Below the pieces are notes generated by a model. That model saw only the letters and a list, made by a program, of their open reading frames with translations. It made no database searches and was not told where the DNA came from. From Mycetocola tolaasinivorans (GTDB taxonomy: Bacteria; Actinomycetota; Actinomycetes; Actinomycetales; Microbacteriaceae): a DNA stretch of 64,000 bases. Positions 26,255-34,517 of this stretch are shown here, one piece after another; position 1 is the first letter of the stretch; every line of letters begins with the position of its first letter. Both the position numbers and the translations under genes were made by a program. Location of the stretch: the NCBI RefSeq assembly GCF_003667565.1, contig NZ_RCUX01000010.1:62001-126000 (forward strand), in the 5' to 3' direction.

Positions 26255-27247
26255 ATGACTACCTCTACCTCAACCGCCCCATCTCGCGGGACGACGGTTT
26301 CCGCCGCGGTCTCGAAGTACAGTCTGCAGCTGATTGTTCTTGTTGCCGTCGTGATTATGGCCGTAATCGAGCCCAACTTCCGCTCAAGCGGAAACATTGC
26401 CTCGATGCTCACCCAGGCCTCCTTTGCCGGAGCGATCGCGTGTGGCATGACCCTGCTCATCATCGCCGGAATGATCGACCTCTCGGTGGCCGGTCTCCTC
26501 GCGGTGTGCGCGGTCACGGCCTCCGCGGTGCTGCCGTACACCACCATTGGCGGGGCCGTTGCGGTTGCGCTGATCGTGGGTGCGGTCCTCGGTGCCATCA
26601 ACGGCCTCGTGGTGACCAAGCTGAAGATCCCCGCGTTTATTGCGACCCTTGGCATGCTCAACGTGTACCTTGCGATCGCGTTCATTAGCACCAACGGCCG
26701 CGTTCAGCCGATCTCCTCCTCGCACTACCACGCACTCGGGAGCGGTACGCTGCTGGGACTTCCGATCCCCTTTGTGATTTTCGTGGCGGTGTGTGTGCTC
26801 AGCTGGTTCATCCTGCAGCACACCCCGCTCGGGCGAAACATGCGCGCGATCGGCAGTAGCGAGGTGGCTTCCCGCATGGCCGGTATCCGCGTGGATCGTG
26901 TGATCATCACCACGTTTGCAATCTCCGGAGTCTTCACCGCCATCGCCGCGGTGACCCTCTCGGCGCTGCTCTCTTCGGCCAATGGCACGATGGCCATCGG
27001 TATTGAGCTCTCGGCCATCGCCATCGCGGTGGTGGGCGGTACCTCGCTGCGTGGAGGAAACGGGTCGCTGCTCGGAACGTTCACCGCGGCGTTCCTGTTC
27101 TCCGCCATGAACTCCTCGCTGAACCTTCTCGGCGTGCCCTCCTACTGGCAGAACATCGCCGTGGGTGTGGTTCTGATCGCCGCACTCGCCCTGGGCGCCC
27201 GTCGTCGTCGTGCGACCGCGGTACCCGGCGGCGCGGCCGCGCTGTGA
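26255..27247 (+). CDS. Sugar ABC transporter permease 2 (RbsC type)
   Basis: The 330-residue paralogue of the preceding permease has the same layout: SGNIASMLTQASFAGAIACGMTLLIIAGMIDLSVAGL near the N-terminus and AVVGGTSLRGGNGSLLGTFTAAFL near residue 260. ATG 26255 is four bases after the previous stop; GTG 26243, inside the previous gene, is an alternative. Two different permease chains indicate a heterodimeric channel. Confidence 0.92.
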   Translation: MTTSTSTAPSRGTTVSAAVSKYSLQLIVLVAVVIMAVIEPNFRSSGNIASMLTQASFAGAIACGMTLLIIAGMIDLSVAGLLAVCAVTASAVLPYTTIGGAVAVALIVGAVLGAINGLVVTKLKIPAFIATLGMLNVYLAIAFISTNGRVQPISSSHYHALGSGTLLGLPIPFVIFVAVCVLSWFILQHTPLGRNMRAIGSSEVASRMAGIRVDRVIITTFAISGVFTAIAAVTLSALLSSANGTMAIGIELSAIAIAVVGGTSLRGGNGSLLGTFTAAFLFSAMNSSLNLLGVPSYWQNIAVGVVLIAALALGARRRRATAVPGGAAAL

Positions 27248-27281
27248 TGGGGGCGGCCCGCGCGATGCCGGCCGGTGCGCG

Positions 27282-28340
27282 ATGATCCTGCGGGGAGAAC
27301 GCCTGGATCGCGCCACCGTGCTGGACCGGGTTGGCGATCTCGATCAACTCGGGAGCATCACCGCGGCGGAGTTCAGCGATGGCCCCGCCCGAGGCAGCCG
27401 GGTCCTCCAGTTACGCTCAGCCTGCGGACTGCAGGTGGACGTACTGCCGGATCGCGGGCTCGATCTCGGTGCGGCCAGTCATGACGGGCTTCCGCTGGCC
27501 TGGCACTCGCCGCGCGGATTTGCGGCACCTGGGCTCACCGAACCCGGTGGTTTCGGGTGGGCGCGCGGCTTCGGTGGTGGGCTGCTCAGCACGTGCGGGC
27601 TCTCCTCAATCGGGCTGCCCTCGGAGGACGCCGGGGAGAGCCACGGGCTGCACGGCCGGATCGGATCGATTCCCGCACAGGACGTGACCTCCCGGCGCTT
27701 CTGGGCGGGCGATGACCTCGTACTGGAGATCTCCGGCCGAGTGAGGGAGACCACGCTCGGCGGTGTGGGGCTGGAGCTTCACCGCACCATCTCCACGGTG
27801 GTTGGGACCGGCATGCTGGACATCCAGGACACCGTGACCAATATCGGGACGGTCCCCGCACCGGTGATGTTCCGCCACCACATCAACCTGGGCTTCCCCC
27901 TCGTACGGGACGGGGACCAGATCCGGCTCACCCCGGATATGACCGCCCCGGTACGCTCCCGGGACCCGCTCCCGGCCACGACCCAGGAAAACTGGCGGAC
28001 CATCGTCGCCCCCACCCCGGGGGCTGGGGAGGAGGTGTTCCAGGTGAGCCTGAACGCCGAGCGTCCCCGGGTCGAGCTGGTGGACCCCGTCACCGGGTCC
28101 GCACGAATCGGGATCGACTGGGATGCCGCCACCCTTCCACACCTGCTGGTGTGGAAGTACCCCCGCGCCGGAATGAACGTGCTCGCACTCGAACCCTCGA
28201 GTCACGACGATCACGGCCGTGCGGCCGCGCGCGCCCGCGGTGACCTGCACGATCTGGACCCCGGCGCACAGACCCAATTTTCCACACGCATCAGCGTGTA
28301 TTCATCGGATGCTGCCGAGCGCAGCACCCCCAACAAGTAA
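27282..28340 (+). CDS. DUF4432 aldose-1-epimerase-like protein
   Basis: The 352-residue protein has the galactose-mutarotase-like fold of the DUF4432 family: GLQVDVLPDRGLDLGAASHDGLPLAW, GGLLSTCG, HGLHGRIGSIPA, HHINLGFPLV and LEPSSH. It probably equilibrates anomers of the imported sugar or its isomerised product in the cytosol. ATG 27282 is used because the family N-terminus begins there; 24 upstream in-frame codons overlap the permease. A homologue lies at 47.9-48.9 kb. Confidence 0.85.
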   Translation: MILRGERLDRATVLDRVGDLDQLGSITAAEFSDGPARGSRVLQLRSACGLQVDVLPDRGLDLGAASHDGLPLAWHSPRGFAAPGLTEPGGFGWARGFGGGLLSTCGLSSIGLPSEDAGESHGLHGRIGSIPAQDVTSRRFWAGDDLVLEISGRVRETTLGGVGLELHRTISTVVGTGMLDIQDTVTNIGTVPAPVMFRHHINLGFPLVRDGDQIRLTPDMTAPVRSRDPLPATTQENWRTIVAPTPGAGEEVFQVSLNAERPRVELVDPVTGSARIGIDWDAATLPHLLVWKYPRAGMNVLALEPSSHDDHGRAAARARGDLHDLDPGAQTQFSTRISVYSSDAAERSTPNK

Positions 28341-28348
28341 GGAACCCC

Positions 28349-29530
28349 ATGCACGATCGGATCTCCGCCGCGCTCGCCGAAAACGGTGGCATTCTCAAGC
28401 TCGACGCCGCGCTTGTGGCGCGTGACTGGCTGCCGCCGGGGCGTCGTCTGGGCCTGACCGAGGAGCAGTACAACGTGGGTGAGCGTGGCTTCATCTGTGA
28501 GCGCTGGCTCGGCTCCACGACCCACGCGGACAACAAGAAGGGCCCGGCCGACGAGGGGGTCAGCTACATTCGCACCGAGGCCGGTGACCGAATCAACCTG
28601 GAGGAGGCCATCGCCGCGGCCCCCGAGCTGATCATGGGAGCAGAGTACGCGAGCACGCACGACGGCCTCGGCCGCCTGGCGAAGATTTATGATTTCGGTG
28701 CCCGCATTCCCTTCCACATTCATCCGCCGACCGCGGAGGCCGCCAAGGTGGGGCGCAACTCTAAGGACGAGGCCTACTACTTCCCGCCGGGCGTGGACAT
28801 GGGCGCGCACCCGGAAACCTTCTTCGGTGTGCACCCCTATATCGTGCGTGACCAGGATCGCGAGATCCTGCTTCCGTACCTGGAGGAGTGGAAAGACGAC
28901 GCGATCCTGAAGCACGCCTTTGCCTACCAGCAGGTGGCCGAGGAGGGCTTCTTTATCGACTCGGGCATTCTGCACGCCCCGGGCACCGCACTCACCATTG
29001 AGCTGCAGGAGGACTCGGACACCCTGGCGATGTTCCAGGCGCTGAACGCCGGGGAGATCATCAGTAAGGACCTCCTCTACAAGGACATTTCGGACACCGA
29101 CCGCGAGGAGCTGGGCGAGCGCGCGGCCCTCCGCTGGGTGGACTGGGAGGCCAACGGCGACCCCGAGTTCTATTCGCGTCGCCACATCGCCCCGGTTCCG
29201 TTCAAGACCGAGCCCGGAGTTGACGAGTCGTGGATCTTCTGTGGCACGCAGAAGTTCAGCGGCAAGCGCCTGCGCCTAGCCCCGGGTGCCCGCGTGACCG
29301 ACATCGAAAAGGGCGTGTTCAACATCCTGGTGTGGCGCGGTGAGGGAACCGTGGGCGGGGTACCCGTGCGCGGCGAGGTGCTCGGCGAGGATGAGCTCCT
29401 CGTGGTGCACGAGGCCGCCGTGCGTGAGCACGAGATCGTCAACACCGGTACCGAGGAACTGTTCCTGATCAAGTTCTTTGGCCCCGACATCAACGACGAC
29501 GCTCCGGATGCGGGAATCCGCGCCGCCTAG
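28349..29530 (+). CDS. Two-cupin sugar isomerase-like protein (mannose-6-phosphate isomerase related)
   Basis: The 393-residue protein carries a metal-binding cupin: H123 and H125 (FHIHPP), E141 (KDEAYY) and H209 (SGILHAPGT) are the likely metal ligands, and a second cupin-like domain follows (about 300-385). Type I phosphomannose isomerases share this layout. It lies last in the pentose import operon, while araB and araD lie beyond the regulator and no araA exists in the window, so an aldose-ketose isomerase role producing L-ribulose is plausible (L-ribose isomerases and D-lyxose isomerases are also cupins). ATG 28349 follows AAGGAA. The specific reaction is an inference. Confidence 0.75.
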   Translation: MHDRISAALAENGGILKLDAALVARDWLPPGRRLGLTEEQYNVGERGFICERWLGSTTHADNKKGPADEGVSYIRTEAGDRINLEEAIAAAPELIMGAEYASTHDGLGRLAKIYDFGARIPFHIHPPTAEAAKVGRNSKDEAYYFPPGVDMGAHPETFFGVHPYIVRDQDREILLPYLEEWKDDAILKHAFAYQQVAEEGFFIDSGILHAPGTALTIELQEDSDTLAMFQALNAGEIISKDLLYKDISDTDREELGERAALRWVDWEANGDPEFYSRRHIAPVPFKTEPGVDESWIFCGTQKFSGKRLRLAPGARVTDIEKGVFNILVWRGEGTVGGVPVRGEVLGEDELLVVHEAAVREHEIVNTGTEELFLIKFFGPDINDDAPDAGIRAA

Positions 29531-29539
29531 CAACCGAAT

Positions 29540-29569
29540 GGGGCCCCGCACCGACAGGTGCGGGGCCCC
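29540..29569 (+). terminator. 13-bp hairpin terminator after the pentose import operon
   Basis: Arms 29540-29552 and 29557-29569 pair perfectly around a GACA loop, followed by TTTCG. It separates the import operon from the convergent LacI gene and may serve both. Confidence 0.75.
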
Positions 29570-29597
29570 TTTCGCGCCGGAAACAGGTGTTCTGGCG

Positions 29598-30668
29598 CTA
29601 GCCTGCGGCGGAGGTCAGGTTGCGTACCGACTGTCGCACGATCAGCTCCGGATCAAACAGCACCGACTCGGGGACCACGCCGTCGGTGGCCTTGATGATC
29701 ATCTCGGCTGCGGTCTGTCCCAGCTCAAACGGGTGCTGACGCACGGTGGTGAGGGCGGGGGAGAGCATCGAGGCAAAGTAGCTGTCGTCGAAACCCACAA
29801 CCGAGAGGTCACGGGGCACGGTCACCCCACGCTCGGAGAGCTGTTTGAGCACGCCGAGGGCCACCATATCGTTGGCGCAGAGCACGGCCGTGACATCCGG
29901 GCTGCCCGCGAGCAGCGTCTCTACCGCGGGTTCGGCGGCGTGCGCGGTCATCGATTCAATCGTGATCTCGGTGATGACCTCGGCAGGATCAAGGCCGGCG
30001 GCTGCGATGCCCTCGGAGAGCCCCTGGAGGCGGTCCCGGGACCAGGACACGGAGTGCGGAATGTTGATGAATGCAATGCGGCGATGCCCCTGTTCCAGGA
30101 GGTGTTGCGCGGCCAGGCGCGCGCCCTGTACCTGGTCGAGGGAGACCGAGCTGTAGGTTCCGGCAGGGTCGGGCTGATCGAGGAGGACCACCTTCATGCC
30201 ATGCTCGTAGAGTGTGGCCAGGGTTTCCGAACCGATGTCCACGGAGGACACCAGGATGCCCTCCACACGGTTCTCCTCAAACAGCCGGAGGAGACGGGTT
30301 TCCTTGTCTAGCTTTTCCTCGGAGGACCCGAGCAGCACCGAGTAGCCGAGCTGGGAAGCCGTGGCCTCGATGCCGCGGGTGACTTCTCCCCAGAAGGGGT
30401 TTGAGAGATCTAATGCGATGACGCCGAGCGCGCGTGAGTGCCCGGCGCGCAGGGTGCGCGCGGAGTCGTTCACCACGAAGTTCATTGACTCGATCACGTC
30501 ATTGACGCGCTTCAGGGTTTCCGGCGCCACGATTTCCGGGCGGTTCAGCACATTTGAGACCGTGGCCTGAGAGACGCCGGCCGCGAGGGCGATATCCCGA
30601 GAGGTGAGGCGGGAACGGGTCGCCGAACCCCGCTTGGTGGTGGATCGCTCGGGGCGCTGGGAGGGCAT
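29598..30668 (-). CDS. LacI-family repressor of the pentose regulon
   Basis: The 356-residue protein has an N-terminal LacI helix-turn-helix (about residues 21-45: LTSRDIALAAGVSQATVSNVLNR) with hinge helix, then a periplasmic-binding-like effector domain (LGVIALDLSNPFWGEVTRGIE, GILVSSVDIG, ANDMVALGVLKQL, VVGFDDSYFASML). It sits between the import operon and araBD, and identical palindromes TTGATACGTATCAA lie at both promoters, so it very likely controls both. The inducer is presumably the sugar or an intermediate. Confidence 0.9.
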   Translation of the reverse strand: MPSQRPERSTTKRGSATRSRLTSRDIALAAGVSQATVSNVLNRPEIVAPETLKRVNDVIESMNFVVNDSARTLRAGHSRALGVIALDLSNPFWGEVTRGIEATASQLGYSVLLGSSEEKLDKETRLLRLFEENRVEGILVSSVDIGSETLATLYEHGMKVVLLDQPDPAGTYSSVSLDQVQGARLAAQHLLEQGHRRIAFINIPHSVSWSRDRLQGLSEGIAAAGLDPAEVITEITIESMTAHAAEPAVETLLAGSPDVTAVLCANDMVALGVLKQLSERGVTVPRDLSVVGFDDSYFASMLSPALTTVRQHPFELGQTAAEMIIKATDGVVPESVLFDPELIVRQSVRNLTSAAG

Positions 30669-30758
30669 CTGTGTGTGCTTTCTTGGCAGTGTCGACGTGC
30701 GGGAATCCTATCGCCTCGGCGGGCCTCCGCGGCTGAGCGGGGCGGTGCGGGGTGGATT

Positions 30759-30804
30759 TTGCTCCCTCGGTCAATCGTCATCTATAGTAATTGATACGTA
30801 TCAA
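30759..30804 (+). promoter_or_regulatory. araBD promoter with LacI operator TTGATACGTATCAA
   Basis: A -35-like TTGCTC (30759-30764) and -10 TATAGT (30783-30788) are 18 bp apart; the perfect 14-bp palindrome at 30791-30804 covers the expected transcription start. The same sequence lies in the promoter of the import operon at 22415, tying the two operons into one regulon. Confidence 0.75.
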
Positions 30805-30855
30805 AGCCTAGCGCACTCCGGTGCGTTTTCCCCGGCAATTCGAGACAAGGAAGTC

Positions 30856-32559
30856 ATGTCGAAGCACACAGAGCAGGAAACCGAACGCTACGTGATCGGT
30901 GTTGACTACGGCACGCTCTCGGGCCGCGCCGTCGTGGTGCGCGTCTCCGACGGTCAGGAGATCGCGTCCGCAGTGCACGAGTACCCCCACGCGGTAATGG
31001 ACACCGTGCTCGTCCACACCGGTGCCACTCTGCCACCGGATTGGGCGCTCCAGGTGCCCGCGGACTACGTGGAGGTCCTCAAGATCGCCGTCCCCGCCGC
31101 GCTGCGGGCCGCGGCCATTGACCCCGCGCAGGTCATCGGTATCGGCACCGATTTCACCGCGTGCACGATGGTTCCGACCCTCGCCGATGGCACCCCGCTC
31201 AACGAGGTTCCCGGATTTGAGGATCGCCCCCACTCCTACGTCAAACTGTGGCGTCACCATGCGGCGCAGCCCCAGGCCGATCGCATCAACGAACTGGCTG
31301 CCGAGCGTGGAGAATCCTGGCTCGCGCGCTATGGCGGACTCATCTCGAGTGAGTGGGAGTTCGCGAAGGGTCTCGAGCTGCTGGAAAACGATCCGGCCGT
31401 CTACGAACGGATGGACCACTGGGTCGAGGCGGCGGACTGGATCGTTTGGCAGCTGAGCGGTCGCTATGTCCGCAACGCCTGCACCGCCGGATACAAGGGC
31501 ATCCTGCAGGACGGCGAGTACCCCAGCCCGGAGTTCCTTGCCGGTCTCAACCCGGACTTTGAGCGATTCGCCCTGGACAAGGTGGCGCATCCGATTGGCC
31601 GCCTGGGCGATGCCGCCGGCACCCTGAGCGCGCAGGCCGCGGGCTGGACGGGGCTGCCCGAAGGGATTGCCGTGGCTGTGGGGAACGTCGACGCCCACGT
31701 GACGGCACCCGCCGCTCAGGCCGTGGCTCCGGGGCAGATGGTTGCGATCATGGGGACCTCGACCTGCCACGTGATGAACTCCGACGTCCTCGCCGAGGTG
31801 CCGGGTATGTGCGGTGTGGTTGACGGTGGCATTCTCGACGGCCTTTACGGTTATGAGGCCGGGCAGTCCGGTGTGGGCGACATCTTCGCCTGGTACGTGA
31901 AGAACCAGGTGCCCGCGCGCTACTTTGCTGCCGCGGAAGAGGCCGGCCAGAGCATCCACCAGTACCTCACCGACCTCGCCGCTCCCGCCCAGGTGGGTGC
32001 GCACGGCCTGGTGGCGCTGGACTGGCAATCGGGCAACCGATCGGTGCTCGTGGACCACGAGGTATCCGGGTTGATCTTGGGTCAGACCCTCGCGACTCAG
32101 GCCGAGGAGGGGTACCGTGCCCTGCTGGAGTCCACCGCGTTTGGCACCCGGATGATCGTGGAGGCCTTCGAGGGGGCGGGCGTTCCGGTGACCGAGTTCA
32201 TCGTGGCCGGTGGTCTGCTCAAGAACCCGTTCCTCATGCAGACCTACAGCGATGTGCTGCGCCTGCCGATCTCGACCATCGCGAGTGAGCAGGGCCCCGC
32301 GCTCGGTTCGGCCATTCACGCGGCCGCCGCGGCCGGTGCGTACGCCTCGGTGCGGGAGGCGGGTCGCGCCATGGGCAAGCTCAACCATGCGGTGTATCAG
32401 CCGAACCCGGAATCCGCCGACGCCTACGACCTGCTCTATGCCGAGTATGCGGAACTCTATGACTACTTCGGGCGCGGACGAAACAACGTTATGCACCGCC
32501 TGCGCGCACTCAAGCGTGCGGGAGCACTCGCCACCCGGACATCCACCGAGGAGAACTAA
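30856..32559 (+). CDS. araB: Ribulokinase (AraB-like FGGY kinase)
   Basis: The 567-residue enzyme phosphorylates L-ribulose to L-ribulose-5-phosphate. FGGY features are VIGVDYGTLSGRAVVVR (N-terminal phosphate loop), GIGTDFTACTMVP, SEWEFAKGLELL, ACTAGYKGIL, GQMVAIMGTSTCHVM and the C-terminal FIVAGGLLKNPFLMQTYSDVL. Length equals that of known AraB proteins. ATG 30856 follows AAGGA; frame extension upstream would cross the promoter. The stop overlaps the araD start. The AraB family also accepts other 2-ketopentoses, so the substrate is likely but not certain. Confidence 0.92.
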   Translation: MSKHTEQETERYVIGVDYGTLSGRAVVVRVSDGQEIASAVHEYPHAVMDTVLVHTGATLPPDWALQVPADYVEVLKIAVPAALRAAAIDPAQVIGIGTDFTACTMVPTLADGTPLNEVPGFEDRPHSYVKLWRHHAAQPQADRINELAAERGESWLARYGGLISSEWEFAKGLELLENDPAVYERMDHWVEAADWIVWQLSGRYVRNACTAGYKGILQDGEYPSPEFLAGLNPDFERFALDKVAHPIGRLGDAAGTLSAQAAGWTGLPEGIAVAVGNVDAHVTAPAAQAVAPGQMVAIMGTSTCHVMNSDVLAEVPGMCGVVDGGILDGLYGYEAGQSGVGDIFAWYVKNQVPARYFAAAEEAGQSIHQYLTDLAAPAQVGAHGLVALDWQSGNRSVLVDHEVSGLILGQTLATQAEEGYRALLESTAFGTRMIVEAFEGAGVPVTEFIVAGGLLKNPFLMQTYSDVLRLPISTIASEQGPALGSAIHAAAAAGAYASVREAGRAMGKLNHAVYQPNPESADAYDLLYAEYAELYDYFGRGRNNVMHRLRALKRAGALATRTSTEEN

Positions 32560-33263
32560 TGGAATTCACCGCTGAAATTCGGGCCGCCATCGAGGACGTG
32601 CGTGCCGAGGTTGCCGCACTCCATGGCGAGCTCACCCGCTCCGAGCTCGTGGTGTGGACCGGAGGGAACGTTTCGGGCCGCGTGCCGGGTGCCGACCTCT
32701 TTGTGATCAAACCCTCGGGCGTTGACTACGAGGATCTCCGTCCGGAAAACATGATCCTGTGCACCCTTGACGGCATCCCGGTGCCAGGGATCCCCGGTTC
32801 GGAGGCCGCGGCGTCGAGCGATACCGACGCCCACGCCTATGTGTACCGCAACATGCCCGAGGTGGGCGGGGTGGTTCACACCCACTCGACGTATGCGACC
32901 GCCTGGGCCGCCCGTGGGGAACCGATCCCGTGCGTGATTACCGCGATGGCGGATGAGTTTGGTGGGGAGATCCCCGTGGGGCCGTTCGCGATCATCGGTG
33001 ATGACTCAATTGGGCGCGGCATCGTGCAGACCCTGCGCGGACACCGCTCCCGCGCGGTTTTGATGGCCAACCATGGTCCGTTCACCATTGGGAAAAATGC
33101 GCGTGATGCGGTGAAGGCCGCGGTCATGGTTGAGGATGTGGCGCGCACCGTGCACATCGCCCGCTCCGGCGGTGAGCTCGTGCCCCTGCGCCAGGAACAC
33201 ATTGACGCCCTGTTTGACCGCTATCAGAACGTCTACGGCCAAGCCCCAGAGGGCCAGCTCTAG
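32559..33263 (+). CDS. araD: L-ribulose-5-phosphate 4-epimerase
   Basis: The 234-residue class II aldolase-fold enzyme converts L-ribulose-5-phosphate to D-xylulose-5-phosphate, feeding the pentose phosphate pathway. H107 and H109 (VVHTHSTYA) and H172 (MANHGPF) are the zinc ligands; GGNVSGRVPG near residue 30 and SDTDAHAYVYRNMPE match the phosphate-binding and acid/base regions of AraD. ATG 32559 shares a base with the araB stop, so translation is coupled. A very long hairpin terminator follows. Confidence 0.93.
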   Translation: MEFTAEIRAAIEDVRAEVAALHGELTRSELVVWTGGNVSGRVPGADLFVIKPSGVDYEDLRPENMILCTLDGIPVPGIPGSEAAASSDTDAHAYVYRNMPEVGGVVHTHSTYATAWAARGEPIPCVITAMADEFGGEIPVGPFAIIGDDSIGRGIVQTLRGHRSRAVLMANHGPFTIGKNARDAVKAAVMVEDVARTVHIARSGGELVPLRQEHIDALFDRYQNVYGQAPEGQL

Positions 33264-33270
33264 ACGATTC

Positions 33271-33322
33271 ACACAAACGGCCCGGTGGCCCCGCTGTTGC
33301 GGGGCCACCGGGCCGTTTGTGT
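33271..33322. terminator. 24-bp perfect hairpin between convergent araD and purQ
   Basis: Arms 33271-33294 and 33299-33322 are perfectly complementary over 24 bp with a TGTT loop. It lies 8 bp from each stop codon, so it can terminate both operons. The U-rich end of each arm (TTTGTGT on either strand) supplies the weak tail. Confidence 0.8.
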
Positions 33323-33329
33323 TGTGAGC

Positions 33330-34031
33330 CTAGACCGCGAGCAGGGCGGTGAGGGCCGAGGCGAAGAAGCCGAGGCCGTCGGTGCCGGAGCGCATGGCGT
33401 TCTGGGTGTCCGGGCCGAAGCCGGGCTCCACAGCGTGCTCGGGGTGGGGCATGAGGCCCACCACGTTGCCGGCGGCGTTGCTGATGCCGGCGATGTCGCG
33501 CATCGAACCGTTGGGGTTCGAGCCGGAGTAGCGGAAGACCACGCGGCCCTCGCCCTCGAGACGGTCAAGCTCCTCGTTTGAGGCGATGAAGCCACCCTCG
33601 CCGTTCTTCAGCGGGATGACGATCTCCTGGCCCTGGGTGAAGGCGTTGGACCAGGCGGTGTCGGTGGACTCCACGATGAGGCCCTGATCGCGACGAATAA
33701 AGTTGCCCTTTTCGTTGCGGATCAGGCCACCGGGCAGCAGGTGCGCCTCGGTCAGCATCTGGAAGCCGTTGCAGATACCCAGCACGGGCATGCCCGCGTT
33801 TGCGGCCGAGATGACCTCGGTCATGATCGGGGCGCGGGCCGCGATGGCACCGGCGCGGAGGTAGTCGCCGTAGCTGAAACCACCGGGCAGGATGATGGCG
33901 TCAACGCCCTGCAGGTCGTGGTCGGCGTGCCAGAGCGCTACCGGCTCGGCACCCGCGATGCGGATCGCGCGCTGGGCGTCACGATCATCCAGCGAACCGG
34001 GGAAGGTGACCACACCGATCCGGTGGGTCAT
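33330..34031 (-). CDS. purQ: Phosphoribosylformylglycinamidine synthase, glutaminase subunit (PurQ)
   Basis: The 233-residue class I glutamine amidotransferase supplies ammonia to PurL. The catalytic triad is visible: C87 in LGICNGFQ, H196 and E198 in [24 protein letters not shown] is the family oxyanion region. ATG 34031 overlaps the purS stop by four bases. The gene ends at the shared 24-bp hairpin. PurL is 14 kb upstream, so the complex is assembled from split loci. Confidence 0.95.
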   Translation of the reverse strand: MTHRIGVVTFPGSLDDRDAQRAIRIAGAEPVALWHADHDLQGVDAIILPGGFSYGDYLRAGAIAARAPIMTEVISAANAGMPVLGICNGFQMLTEAHLLPGGLIRNEKGNFIRRDQGLIVESTDTAWSNAFTQGQEIVIPLKNGEGGFIASNEELDRLEGEGRVVFRYSGSNPNGSMRDIAGISNAAGNVVGLMPHPEHAVEPGFGPDTQNAMRSGTDGLGFFASALTALLAV

Positions 34032-34285
34032 GCCTGCGCCTCGTCCACGCGGATGCTGGTGACATCCTCGATGACCTGGTTGGAGAAGATCTCGTCGGCG
34101 AGGGTCGCGACGTCGGCGAGAACCTGCTCGGTGACCTCGCCCTCGACGGTGAGTTCGAAGCGCTTGCCGATGCGCACGTCGGTGATGGTGTCGTGGCCCA
34201 GGCGGCTGAGTGCCCCGGCTACGGCCTTGCCCTGCGGGTCCAGCAGGTCGGCCTTCGGCATAACTTCTACGATGATTTTTGGCAC
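34028..34285 (-). CDS. purS: Phosphoribosylformylglycinamidine synthase, PurS subunit
   Basis: The 85-residue bridging subunit of the FGAM synthase complex forms a dimer that passes ammonia from PurQ to PurL. The sequence [20 protein letters not shown] and the [10 protein letters not shown] strand are typical. GTG 34285 is chosen because a GGGAG site lies seven bases upstream and PurS proteins start at this strand; the frame to 34321 has no such support. It is coupled to purQ. Confidence 0.93.
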   Translation of the reverse strand: MPKIIVEVMPKADLLDPQGKAVAGALSRLGHDTITDVRIGKRFELTVEGEVTEQVLADVATLADEIFSNQVIEDVTSIRVDEAQA

Positions 34286-34517
34286 CAGTGTCTCCCGGTG
34301 AGTCAGGGGGCGGATACGCATTCAGTCTAGTGTGCGGCGGGCAAGATTTTTTCCACCCCTGAACGGATGCGACACCCCGCGGTATCCCGCGATATTTTGA
34401 GGCTGATCATCCTGACAATCCGACGTCCCGGAGCTCCGGAGGTGCCAGTTTTCCCCCGCTTTTTGTGCGCTTCGTAGCGTTGCCACGACGGCCGTAATGC
34501 CCGGCGTGGCCGCCGGG

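Noticed and set aside
30808-32496. Minus-strand open frame opposite araB
   Set aside because: Shadow of a clear FGGY kinase; no ribosome site or promoter.
34286-34517. tRNA or riboswitch in the 230-bp gap before purS
   Set aside because: No cloverleaf, no conserved purine-riboswitch core; only a short GC-rich hairpin at 34499-34518 near the hydrolase stop.
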